Assembly (NCBI GenBank): GCA_035771165.1
Contig: JAWNZC010000123.1
Coordinates: 372,001-436,000, forward strand
Source: Paragorgia papillata
Taxonomy: Eukaryota; Cnidaria; Anthozoa; Scleralcyonacea; Coralliidae
Direction: 5' to 3'
DNA: 64,000 bases
Below, in pieces: positions 11,001 through 24,546 of the stretch. Both the position numbers and the translations under genes were made by a program. Under the pieces are notes generated by a model. It was given only the letters and a program-made list of their open reading frames with translations, made no database searches and was not told the origin of the DNA. Every line of letters begins with the position of its first letter. Within the stretch, counting starts at the first letter, position 1.

Positions 11001-14000
11001 GTTGAGTCAGTGGCAAAGCAAGTGGTAAACTCCAGGGCGAAACCAGATGTCTACAAAGACGGGCCTTGGGAGGAATGTCTGAACCACTTCCAGTTGTGCG
11101 CAGAGATAAACCAGTGGAATGAAGAGCAATGCTGTCAGCAACTAGCCGTTTCCTTGAGAGGACGAGCCCAAACGGTCTACATCACTCTAAGCACCGAAGA
11201 ACACTCGAGCTACAAAGAATTACTGGCCGCCTTGAACAAAAAAATGACACCGCTGCAAGAAAGAGTCGTTCATAAATTAGCATTTCGTTCGCAGAGCGTA
11301 TCCGGGAAAGGATTCGTCGTTTATCGAGGACGAGATCGTTGACCAGTTGTTTATCAGTGCGCTCGACTCGAAGGAATTACGCATTGGAGTAAGCCGAGCA
11401 AGTCCCACAAGTTTAGACGAAGCACTTTCTACGGCTCTTAGACTGAGAAGCAGGAATCAATATGGCCGACATTGTTGATCAGACGTCAACCGCTGGCGTA
11501 ACTACGGCGGGCGCAAGAAACGACGATATCCCAGCCTGGGCGAAGAATTATTTCGACCAGCAGACGAAGTTGATGGAAAGATTATTAGAAGCTACGACGG
11601 CTCCGAAAACACCAGGGAGGCGAACAATTATTTGCTACAAGTGTGGGAAACAAGGTCATTACCAACGAGAATGCCGATCCAGAGTTGATGACAGGAACAC
11701 CAACCAATCCGGAAGTGATCAGGGAAACGCCAACAGGGCGGGGTCTTCTCGGTGATGACTCCGCCCGCGCCAGTCGAACCGGAGATTACGAATCCACCAA
11801 AATGCGTATCAGTGCGGCGATGGGGAATGCGATGTTTATTAAGTGTGAAATAAACCAACACCACGTCAACACCTTGTTGAACTCCAGTGCAGCGGTTACG
11901 CTAATACATTCGGACGTCTTCTATCGAACAAAGAGCAAAGCTACCAGTATGTGGTCATCGCATCAACCAATACTGGGAGCAAACAAGAATCCCTTATAGC
12001 TATTTGTGGAATCGCCGAAATCGATATAAAGATTGAAGATATTGTTATTCACCATCAAGTTTACGTGTGCAAAGACCTGGCCCAAGAGTTGCTGTTGGAA
12101 GCTGACTTCCTCAAGAATAATAATTGTATTATTGATTTAGAAAAGGAGGCCATTAAGATTGGAGTTCGAGAATGTAAGATGGATTCGACGAGTTCTAGAA
12201 AGATTTGCCACGTTGCGGTAGCATCCTCAGTTACCATACCACCCAGATGTATGGTAAACGTTTGTTGTAACGTGGAAGAAGCCAGTGTCGTCGGTAAAAC
12301 AACTGGAGTACTTGAACCTGAACCGAGATTTGAGGATCGATACTCTCTAGGTTCCATCAAGGTCGTGGCGACAGTGAACAAGGGTGGAATCCCTGTCCGA
12401 GTATTCAACCCCCTGTCCAAACCGGTGAGGATCTACAGAAGTAGCACAGTTGGGAAGCTATGTCCACAGTAGAAACCGAGCAAGAAGAAAAGACAGAGGA
12501 TCCATAATCATGTTATCACATTTGCCAAGGTATCAGCAATCCGGAGGTTAAGGAGACATATTCATCCGTGACAAGTCGTCGGGAAAACAACAAACAGACG
12601 ATGGAAGAAATGGATAAAGTAGTTAAGATAGAGAACCCATCCTTGTCAAAAGATCAGAAGGAACGGTATACAACATACTAAGTCAACATAGTGGCGCAGT
12701 TTCTAGAGGAAAGACTGACCTAGGAGAATTGAAAACAAGCCAACATTTCATCGACACAGGCGAAGCCAGGCCGATCAGAGCGGCAGTGCGCAGACTACCG
12801 TATCACCAGAGGGAAGAAGCGCGCAAAGAAATTGAGGCAATGCTCGCAAGCGACGTCAGTACGCGTCATCCTAAGAAAGAAAGACGGCACTCCAAGATTT
12901 GGTGTGGACTATCGAAAGTTGAACCAAGTAACAAAGAAGGATGTATATCCCTTACCCAGATGTGAAGACGTATTGGAAGCCCTTTCTGGTGCTGTTTTCT
13001 TCACGCATCTAGACCTCGTCCGTGGCTATTGGCAATTGGGAGTGAGAGAAGAAGACCGAGAAAAGACAGCATTCTCGACCCCAGAAGGACATTTCCAATC
13101 AAACGAATGCCGTTTGGATTAACCAATGCTCCAGCGACATCCCAACGTGCCATGAACACCATCTTAAATGGCCTTACCTGGACAGATTGCCTGGTTTACT
13201 TACCTTGACGACATTGTCATCTTTGCAAAGGATTTCCAGGAACACAACCGCAGATTAGAAGCTGTACTGGAACGACTCGAAACCGCGGGAGTGAAGCTAA
13301 ATGCAAAGAAATGTCAATTGTTGAAGACGGAGACACTGATTTTGGTACATGTGGTTAGCCAGAAGGGTATCGCGACCGATCCAGAAAAAGTAAAAGCTAT
13401 CAAGGAGTTCCCTTAGCCGCATGATGTGTCTAGTCTACGTTCCTTCTTAGGGTGCGCTGGATACTACAGACAGTTCATACCTAACTTCGCTGACATTGCA
13501 TCTCCACTTTATGGCCTTGAAAGGAAGGGAGCGAACTTCAAGTGGACAACAGAATGCCAACCAGCTTTCGATACCCTAAAAGATCGACTAACAAGTTCAC
13601 CAATCTTGGCCTACCCCAACTTCGACCGTCCTTTTATCCTGGATTCAGACGCCAGCGACACTGGTCTAGGAGCTGTGTTGTCGCAAGTCGAAGACGGGAA
13701 GGAACGAGTAATAATAGCCTAAGGCGCTATCCAAACCACAGCGCAATTACAGCACAACAAGGAAGACAACAAGGAAGGAACTGCTCGCGTTAGTTTTGGG
13801 GATGGAACATTTCGAGCCATATCTTCCTGGAAGGGAATTTACGGCGCGAACAGACCATAATGCGCTAACATGGTTGATAAGTTTCTAGCAACCCAATTGA
13901 CAGGTCGCCCGCTGGTTAGAAAGATTAGCAGAGTTTCACTTCTCAATCGAACACCGTCCAGCACGACTACATGGGAATGCAGATGGATTGTCACGGATAC

Positions 14001-17000
14001 CGACAAGAAAGACGCAGGACCAGACCAGATGGTAGAGGATCACAATCCGAGTTCGAGTCAATTGTCTACTTGTGCTGTCACTGAAGGCGATGGATGGGCC
14101 TGCCGCTGGGATAGTGATGAGTTGGTTCTCCTGCAGCGTGATGACCCCATACTTAAGGAGGGGGTAGAATCCGGAGCCAGACCCAGCAGAAACGACATTT
14201 CTGGTATTAGCCCAGAGACAGGGAGCTTTTGGAGTCAATTTAAACGATTGAAGCTGGTAAACGGAGTATTGTATCGGGAGTACGAGTTGGAAAATGAAAC
14301 CGCAAGAGTTCTCCAAGTATGCCTTCCCCAAAAGATGGTCCAGGAGATACTTGAACTGAGTCACGTTCTACCTACCTCGGGTCATTTAGGGACTACCAAG
14401 ACGTGCGAACGGATCAGGGCATGTTTCTATTGGAAAGGGTGGTGCGACGACGTTGAAAACTACTGCCGAAGGTGCCAGAAATGCGCGCAAAGAAACCCTC
14501 CTAGGAAGAAACCACGAGCGCCCTTGGTGACCAGTCGCTGCGGTTACCCTATGGAGAGGGTAGCAATGGACATCGTAGGTCCTCTCCCAAGAACCAAACG
14601 AAGCAACCGATTCATCCTTGTAGTGAATGACTGCTTCACTAAGTGGCCGGAAGCGTTCGCCATTAGCGACCACGAAGCTGAAACGGCAGCGAAGAAGCTG
14701 ATGGAAGAATGGGTTTCCAGATTTGGAGTAATGCAGTATTTACACACCGATGAAGGGAGGGAATTCGAAAGTAAAGTCTTCCAGGCATTATGCAAACTTC
14801 TTGGGATCAAGAAAACCAGAACGACACCCTATCATCCTCAAAGCGACGGCCTGGTGGAGAGAAACAACCGGACTATCAAGGATATGTTGTAGAAAGTGGT
14901 TAACGGCAATCATGATGACTGAGACGAGTGGATTCCGCATGTTACTCTTGGCTTACCGAACGACTGTCCAATCGGGTTTTACGCCCCATAAGATGTTGTT
15001 CGCGAGGGAAGCAAGAATACCGATCGACGTAATGGTAGAGGGACCGACCGACCAGGGCTCACTGATCCAAGATGTAGCGACATATGTCCAAGAAATGAAA
15101 GAGACGCTACAACGAGTACATGAGTTAGCAAGAACAAGAACCGGTAAATCGTCCAAGCGATACAAGGACTACTTCGATAGCACGTCAACAGAGTCTTCGT
15201 TCATGGGTCTATGCCACTCTGGAGACTTATACTACATTAAAAAGCATGAAGTTCTCTACAACCCTTACACGATTGTGAAGAAACTATCAGATGTTGTTTT
15301 CCGTATCCAGAAAGTCGGTCGGGGGAGAAAGAGGATGATAGTTCACTTCAACAGGCTTAAACCTTGTCGGCTACCTGGAAAAGAGGATGACAAAACAACT
15401 AGTCCGGAGGCACCTCCAGAAACACCCGAGAGGGACGCTAAGAAGACTTATCGGAAAAAGGGCGCTAATCGCTCACCGGAGTGCAGTGATCAATCAAGTG
15501 ATGACGAAGATGTTGTAGAGCTACTACCGGCAAGGAACCATTGCATGCACAAAAAGCCAAAGCAAGGTTCTACTAACCCAGGACCAAGCTACTTACCAGA
15601 GTCACCCACAGGAGAAACACCAGAAACAACCCACGACGAACCAGAGGACTCTGGAGTGTTAGCAGATGCACTGGAAACACCGAAAACAACCCACGACAAC
15701 CAGAGAACTTGGGAATGTCCCGCGGTGACGTTCCAGAAGAAACGGACATGGAAGCTGGAGAAAATCCACTTCCGAGGAGACCACGTTGAGAAAGGAGAGT
15801 CCCAATATGGATGCAAGACTATCGATAAAACTTGAGACTTTATTGAACGGACATTCACCCTCTGTTTAAAGGGGGGAATAGTGTTGAGTGGCTAGCACTC
15901 GTTGAGGTTTAGTTTATGATCGGTATGATATTCAAACCATTGTATATGGCGTGTAATGACGCGAACTGTCGTAGACATTGTTTGTCAACCGTTTTGTGCT
16001 TTTGAGTTGTTGTAGCTCTGTGTTGAAGAGGCTTATTTTATCGTCCTGTAATCTCTTGCTATTATACATTAAATAAATATTCCAACAGCACAATCCAGCC
16101 GTTCCAAGTTTGTAATTTGCTGTTTCCTTAGATATTCAAGCGGACTCACGACTACAATCCAGAATTGTTTCGGAGTAATTCCTTCACGAGCACGTCTAGA
16201 TCTCTTATAAACATTCTTTGCTCTCTCTTCGAAGACGCTTGAGAAATTGGTATATTAAACTCTTGTTATAACCAGTACAGAGTACAGCTAGCACATTCTC
16301 ATTAAACAGGACTTTTTCTATACATTCGCGCCGTTCTTTCTTTAGATATTTTACTTTAAACTTCCGTCTAAACATTGTCTGTGACATCGTTGATTCGCTA
16401 GATTCGTTAGACGCTCTGTTAATTATGTAAATCATGTTAATTCATAATTAAATGTACACAAACCTATCAGAATAGAGCTTTTCGTGTTTTTTTTTTGTCT
16501 ATTGGACCATCCAGACGAAAAAGCCAAAATCCGGCTTTTTACATGCGGCCAGGTAAAGAATTGTATCAGGCCCTCTTTCCCTTCCTCCGCCTTCAAGTTT
16601 CCACCTCCCGCAGGAAGGGAAAAGCGGGCCTGACTCTATCAGGTTAATATGATCGCTAAGGCGGCCATGGCTATAGTAATATAAACTTTATTTATGTGTC
16701 AACATAATTCTAGCATTATACATGTTAATTGGGGACTTAAGTTTTAATGGTCCGCTGGGATGTATACTGATCGCCTAGACCAGTGAGATTGCAAATTCAC
16801 CGTTTCCATATAAAACGCAACAATCGCCGAAACAGGACATTTTCTATCTCGGCGATCGCGATCGTTGCGTCAGTGGTTTCTATATGATCGCTACGATTGC
16901 TGCGATCCCCGAGTTCATTTTTGAGCGATCGTAGCGATTATATGGAAACCAGGCTTTAGGCCCAGGTCAGACGTCGAACTTTTCATGAGTTGAACTCGAA

Positions 17001-20000
17001 AGCGCGCGCCCCTTTCCTCCCCGAGGGGATACGCCTTTTTTATATTTCTTTAGCATTTCTGAAAACAAGCCTTGCATTATAAACCAAAGTGAAATACTTG
17101 CTTATTCCAGATGTGGTATTCCTGTGATTATCGTGGGCGAAACGGGATGCGGAAAGACTCGTCTTATACGTTTTATGTGTGAGCTGCAAGCTGGACCTGA
17201 TGGACCAAAGAACATGCTGTTGATGAAGGTATTTACCCTTAATATCGAGGCGACGATTAGTTCCCATATACATGTAGTGCATGTTATAGATATACAAGCT
17301 TGGTGTAATGTATCTGACGTTTGGTAGACATTTTTGAAACTCAGATTATAAGAACATGTTTTTGAGCCCCAGATAGTGTAGGAATCTGACACTAAATAGA
17401 CACTTGAGCTTTTGCAGACTGGGGTAGAGAGCTAAGGTTGCAACAGTTCACATGTTTATATTTTGGTCTCGTGCTGTTCATGTGTTGTTTACGCGTTGTG
17501 TTTACATGTGTTTTTTATATGTTTATACATGTTGTTCACATGTTCACGCGTTGTGTTTACATGTTGTGGTGTATACATTTTGTTCACAGAACGTCCCACA
17601 TGTTGTTTTCACACGTTCACATGTTGTTCACATGTTTTCCTCTTGTTTATTTGTTTACATGTTCACATGTTGTTCATGTATTATTCACATGTTTTTCACA
17701 TGTTGTTTACATATTATTTACTTGTCCACATGTTGTTCACATTTTGTTCATGTGTTGTGTTCACATGATGTAGCATTTAAATATTGTTCAAAGTTGCTCA
17801 TATGTTGTTCGTTTTTGTTGTTTTTTTTCCTTTTGTTTCTATAATAAGACAAAGTTTTGAAATTTGTTAGAAGAAATTAAATAAAAGGAAAATAATGTAC
17901 CCAATTGTGAGAAGACACAAGAACGGGACAAGGTGCCCCCTTTAGAAAGAATGACAAAAAATGTTTGACTAAAAACCGCAAGCTAAAAAAGTGGTTTCCA
18001 CACTGCTGTCCGTCAGACCAACCCATTCGTGGCAATGATATTCAACCAGATTCGTGGCAATGATATTCATCCAAACCAGAAACCGGTCTGACTGACCACA
18101 GTGCGCAAACGCAGTTTACGTTTATGCTCTGTGGCATGTCTGCGTTAACTGTTAAATTTACCAAGGATTGGTATTGTTCAATATTGTTCAGGTGTTGTTC
18201 CCATGTTCTCATTTCGTGCTTTTCTGTGTTATTCCAGGTTCACGGTGGTACTAGTTACAAATGCATCGAGAAGAAAGTGGAAAAAGCCGAGGAGCTGGCT
18301 CTTATCAACGACAAAATGAACATCGATACCATTTTATTTTTTGACGATGCCAACACAACAGAAGCTATTGATCTCATTAAAGAAATCATGGTAGACCGAA
18401 GAGTGAATGGACGACCCATTAACCCTAACGTGGTCAGGCTTCATTTCATAGCTGCGTGTAATCCGTACAGAAAGTAAGTAAATATAAATATATATATATA
18501 TAAATATATATATATATATTATGACAATTACAAAAAGGATAAAGGATAAATTATTCACCGAGACTGAGGTGAATAATTGTTATAGTATGTTTTCTAATTA
18601 AAACCGATAAAAATCATTGATAAGAACAACTGAATAAACTGAATTTTATTCGAGATTACAACGTTGCACAATCGGAACATGCGCCGAAGGTTCTTGGTCA
18701 CCTGATCAAACTAAAACTGATGTGATCATGTGATTATCGAACGATTCAAAAGTGAAATTCAAAACACGAGTTCGCGGTTTTCGTTTGGAAAAGAAACGAT
18801 CTTTTGTCAAAGCTAAGAGGAGTCCGAGGAACTCGATCAATTGTTAACGTTAATGTTAAAAGTAAATGAACATTCGGTGAAGGAACCAGACGGAAGGATT
18901 GCCTGAGGATTTAATCCATTAGAAAGAAGAAATGTTTCTTCGTTTTTACTGAGAAAAGTGTCGGAACGGGCTGGAACAACATCTAAAGACGTTGGAGGAG
19001 CACTTTTAGGTGGACGTTCATCTTGAACCTGGTCGATTTCTTTGCCGTTGATGAAAGAGGTAAGCGCTGAAGACATTTGATGGAATTGGTCGAGTGTTGG
19101 CCTTTCGCAGTAACTTCGGATGCTTGCATCACTCCTGTGACCAGTTACGGCTTTAATTTGGCGAGTTTCAACATTTTCTGATTACAAAACGGTTACAGTT
19201 GTCGCTCTCAACGAATGATTTTTCAAATACGGAGAGATACCAGCTCTTTCGATCATACCTCTGAGCATGTTTTCCAATGTATTATGGCCGAGTTTCCGTG
19301 TTTCGTACCAAACGTCATCAGACTCCTGTTGAAACCTGGACGACATTTGTTTAGGACGCTGAAAAAAGGCTTCAATTTTTGGATTCAAGTGGCTTATAGA
19401 TAAGTTTTGATGGTTTTGACCGGACATCTAGGCGAGCTTGGTTGAGCGGATATTTTGCCGTCTGAATGATCTTCGGTTCCTTCTAGGCCACCAGTGTGGT
19501 TTGTTGTTGTTAAAACTGACCCCGGATTTGTTTTGTTGATTTCGAAATATTCCTCACCTTCGGGAGAAGCTGCAAGGCGAATACACGACTTTTTCATTGA
19601 AGCTTGGTTTTTCCGACCTCTTTTTCCAAAGAATAAAGAGATGTAAAACCAGGTCGAGGATAATTTGTGTCGGCGTTTCCGAGTTCTTCTGCCTCGTACA
19701 ATTTGTTGACCATTTCGGCCCTTAAAGGCGTTGTGTGGACAGTTCCTGCTATTTTACCATTGCTAGACACGTGCTTGAGAAACGAATTCAACGTTTTGTT
19801 AGCTTCACCAAACAATATAAGGTCACAAATGGAATTTTTTTTGTTGAAAGGTGGTGATTTTAGATGCCTGTCAAGCGCAGCTCTGATGGCCAGCAAACAT
19901 GTTTTTTTTTATAATATGTCCCATCTTTTTTTCTCGCCGAAACATAAACTTTTGAGAGACATTTGTTCATGTCTACTAAAGATAAACCTTCAAATTCTGT

Positions 20001-23000
20001 TTGAAATGTTGTTTGTTGCGAGTACCATTCTATGAAAAGAAAAATATCCGTGTTTATCGTTTTTCCTGTAGTATTTACGCCATAAATTTTTCGCTACGAA
20101 CCCAATTCACAAATTATCAAGTAATTCCTTTATTTATTTTAATAAAAAACTGCATTTTTACCTCTGAATAGCTTTAACCCGTATTTCGTGGACTCCTTAG
20201 TATTTTTCGGAACTGAATTCTCTTTTAATTTTTGGTGCAAAGTTTCGCATAAACTTTGCAGTGTTGTGATGGTGGCGAAAATTCACATGATACATACATA
20301 GATACATAGATAGTGTAAACTTTTCCGCGGGGTGTACCAAGTTTGGCGACATATAAATTGTCGTGCTTGGATGAATAATATCGTTTTAATAGGTACTTTA
20401 AAGATCGAGTCTCACTGATAACTAAGACAATTTAGTAAATTATTTGCGGGTATCTCTTGAAAGAGTTAAGTCAAATATTGCATTTTATCTTGAAGTATGT
20501 CGAGTATAAAATCAGAATATAATGTTTTCCTCTGGTTGCCTTCCCCCCGGTTTGGTTATAATCTTACCGCGCACGCGCGAAACTAAATTTTAACAGCAGA
20601 CGATATAATGGCGGAGACACAAGAAGGCGCGACCGACAAGCGATTAATAGAGAGAAGAGGCGATGAATTTTCTTGTCAAAATAAGAACTATGTGGTCTAA
20701 TTAATTATGGTCTCTTGAGTGAAACAAGTGAATCAAATGAACACTGTGCAGTGTGTACAGACAATCAAAGCACTAGCTTAAACACCAGTGTCGCAGAGTG
20801 CGATAATAATACTTGTATTGTCAGTACTGCATGGTGTCGACAACAGCAATCAAACGTCTTTGAACGTAGTCGAAACAGATATACGAAATCAAACGCAGAA
20901 CTCTACTCATTTCGACAATTTTAGTACGGGCAGACCACGAACAAAGGTTGTATCACATAGAAGGCGTGATCGAGAGCCATCTAGAATACCTTTGAAGAGA
21001 ATAGTTAATCTGATGAGAAAAAATAAGCAGCGTAGACATGAAATAAAATTAATAAAACGTTTTATCCCCAAATCATCCTCGTGGCATTATTTGCTTTCTA
21101 CAAGTTACAGAAAGGATGTTCTTCACCGACAAACAAATAAATTTGCATTGTGGAAGATTAGGCAGCCTCGTTTTAAAAAACATACAGGTTTATATCAAAA
21201 GTTCAAGACGAAACTCAAATTATTCAACCCACAAAAGTTTAGAACGAGAAAACACAAATCCCTGTCAAAGAGAGTTATAATTTTGTCTAGTAAATGTGAT
21301 TGTCAAAGAGTAAAAACTTCTAATAGACTTTCTCTGATCATGTATGGTGACATTGAATTAAATCCAGGCCCTGTTAATTCATCAACGAATGAATGCTGTA
21401 ACAGGACATCATGTACAAACTCTTCAATGTCATTGTTAACAAATAGGCTACAGTATCTCAAATTGGTCTGAGACCAGTAAATGTAATTGGTGATGGTAAT
21501 TGCTTATTTCGTAGTGTAAGTCACCAGATTTATAGCACAGAAGCACACCATTTGCAAATACGTGCTCTTGCAATTCAGTATTTGATAAACTTTCCAGTAC
21601 ACTTTATTGAAAGTAATACTGACCAGTCCTAGTTGCAATATTTACAGAATATGTCTAGAGAAGGTACATGGGCTGATCATATTACTACTATACAAGCAGT
21701 CGCAAATTCTCGTCATTTAACAATTCATATCACTGAGACTGCACTAAATTTTACTGAGACTACTGTCATACATCCTGTAAATAATCAGGGAAATACAAGG
21801 CATATTTATGTTGGACATCTAGATGAAATCGTTATGTTTCAACTTCTCGTATGACCGGCCAGTCTGTTGCTAATCCCAAAACGTCTGATAGACCTACTTC
21901 TAAAAAATGTGTTTCTTCAAAAACTAGCAAAGGTTACATGAGAGAATATATGAAAAAAAGGAGAATGAATAATCAATTTAGAAGTGAGGAAAATGAAAGG
22001 AAAAATATGTATAATAAGACATTCAAACTTTTAAATCCTGAGAGAGTTAAGGAATCATTGCAAAAGGCCAATGTGTCATACAGAAAATCAAATCCTGAGA
22101 AAGTTAAGGAATCTTTCCAAAAAGCCAGTGTAGCATACAGACAATCAAATCCTGAGAAAGTTAAAGAATCTCAAAAAAAGAAGTTTATGAAAAGAAAATT
22201 AGCAGGAAATGTGGGTGAAACGGAAGTGCTAAGACAAAAAATATTTTAAAATAGTTTAGATAAAGGTACTTGTGAGCTTGATAAGCCCAGACCTAAATTG
22301 AATATGTCAGAAACTATTGAATTATTTCATAATAATATTAGTATTGGACCAGAATATGTTTGCACATGTTGCAACCAGTTATGGTACAAATCCTCCGTGA
22401 CAAAATGCAATCTGTCCCTGTATAAATCATGTTCAAAAGAAATACTTAAGTTATGTGTTACTGGTGTTAAGAGTGTAGATGATACTGAATGCATGGATTT
22501 GTTCTACATGCCATTCTAACTTAAAAATTGTTAAGCTGCCTAGTTGTGCAAAAGCAAATAAAATGAATTTTCCAATTAAGCCTAATGCATTAAAAAATTT
22601 AACTCCACTTGAGGAAAGATTAGTGTCACCAAGAATACCCTTTATGCAACTAAGAGAATTACCGAGTGGAGGTCAGTTGAGTATTCATGGCAATGTAGTT
22701 AATGTACCAGCTGATGTTAATTCAACAGTAAGTGTTCTGCCCAGACCAATAAATGAATCGCAAACTATCCCAATAAAACTTAAAAGACGTCTTAGTTACA
22801 AGCATCATTATCAATTTCAGAATATAAGGCCAGCTAAAGTTTTAGAAGCAGCTCAATATTTAGTAAACACGAGTGTTCTGTTTAAAAATGAGGGAGTACA
22901 AGTATCAGATAGTTGGTTAACAAACTTAAATAACAATAACCCAGAGTGGTCAGAATTTATTACCGGTAACAAAACAAATGCAGATAAGTCAGATTCTTTG

Positions 23001-24507
23001 CATAAGACTCAAGAAAAACAAAATCTAGGAGCACAGCACTGTGCAACTGATGATTCAATTGACAATCATGATACTGATGATGATGAATGGTGTGAAGATC
23101 AAACTGAACAGCCATCAGGTGTCATGGATACTTTATTACAAGAGCCTGACATGACCGAACATGCTGATAAGATTATTAGTTTTGCACCAGGTGAAGGAAA
23201 TAGACCACTTGGTATATTTATTGACAAAGACTCTGAATTTTTATCTTTCCCTTCTATATATTGTGGTAAACGTCGATCTGATAATAGTGAAAGACTTGTA
23301 CCAGTTCACTATAGTACAATTTGTAAATGGGAGTTGCGAAGTAAAGATCGACGAGTTGCACAGAGTATGCCAAATATTTTTTATAAATTAAAAAAGCTAC
23401 AAATAAAGCAAATTCAAGGAAGTGCAACATTATTATTGCGTAAGTGTAAAACGAAAGGCAAAACATACACAGCAGGAGATTAAAAATCAGAAAATTCTGT
23501 AAATAAGCTAATTAATTTAGATGAGGGATTCAGAGTATTTAGAAATTTGCGAGGCCCACCTCCTTACTTTGAGAGATGTAAAAAATACTTATTTGCAATG
23601 ATTCGACAACTTGGTAAACCCACTTGGTTTTGTTCATTCTCACCTGCAGAAACTAGATGGATACATTTGTTGAAAATTCTTGGTCGTCTTGTTGATAATA
23701 AAGAGTATACCGATAATCAAATTAAAGAAATGAGTTGGCAAAAGAAATCAGATTTAATACAAAAAGATCCAGTGACATGTGCACGAAATTTTGAACATAT
23801 GGTCCAATTGTTTCTTCACAATTTTATCAAAAGCTCACTTAATCCAATTGGAGAAGTTGTTGATTTTTATTATCGAGTTGAATTCCAACAACGTGGATCA
23901 CCACATATACATGGCTTATTTTGGAAAAAAGATGCTCCGGAGTATGGCAAAGATTCTCTTGATGACATTGCAAAATTTGTAGGTAACTATACCTCGTGTA
24001 AAGCTGACTCTGATGAATTGGGTGATCTAGTAAATTTACAGAGACATAGGCACTCTAAAACTTGCAAAAAAAAAGGGTCATAAAATATGTAGGTTTAATT
24101 TTCCTTTGCCTCCAATGCCAAGAACAATGATTTTACAACCTCTGCCTATAACTGATTTAGATGAAGAAATTGCAGTTGCATTAAACAAAGATTTAGAGAG
24201 AATCCATAGTTTGTTAGATTCCCTAAAACCTGATGAGCCACTAAGTTTTACTGAATTTCTTCAAAAGTTAGAATTATCTGAAAATCAGTATTTGAAGGCT
24301 GTTAGACTTTCTCTTAAACATGATACCCTACTGCTAAAACGATCCCCTTCTGAGATTAGAATAAATTGTTGCAATCCAAATTTGTTAAAAGCTTGGCAGG
24401 CAAATATGGACATTCAGTATATATACACAAAGTATAAAGTATAGTTTTACCTTAAAGTCTTCGCTACCAGAGGTTTCACCCTAAACGGGATCATCACCCT
24501 AAACGGG

Positions 24508-24546
<39 letters not shown>

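Larger units (their letters stand above)
10683..16087 (+). mobile_element. Ty3/gypsy LTR retrotransposon, coding part broken
   Basis: Two 206-bp LTRs about 98% identical, 4-bp target duplication GCAC, likely primer-binding site TGGTGGCAGCGG at 10,891, and polypurine tract AAAGGGGGGAATAG at 15,868-15,881. Gene order is gag, protease, RT, RNase H, integrase. The internal region has many frameshifts and stops although the LTRs are almost identical. Confidence 0.95.
10602..16571. mobile_element. Inverted-repeat element carrying a RecQ-like fragment, interrupted by gypsy
   Basis: A 27-bp sequence starting GCCTGATACAATTCTTTACC at 10,602-10,628 is perfectly inverted at 16,545-16,571. Removing the gypsy element (10,683-16,087 plus one 4-bp duplicate) leaves about 560 bp between them, including the RecQ-like coding piece on the - strand. 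Similarity continues weakly outside both arms (GATCG-rich sequences near 10,430-10,550 and 16,650-16,930), so the true element may be longer. Best read as a non-autonomous DNA element or a remnant of a larger one. Confidence 0.6.

Noticed and set aside
17438..17844. Membrane-like protein in Cys/Val/Phe-rich frames
   Set aside because: Overlapping open frames come from a degenerate TGTTCACATG repeat.
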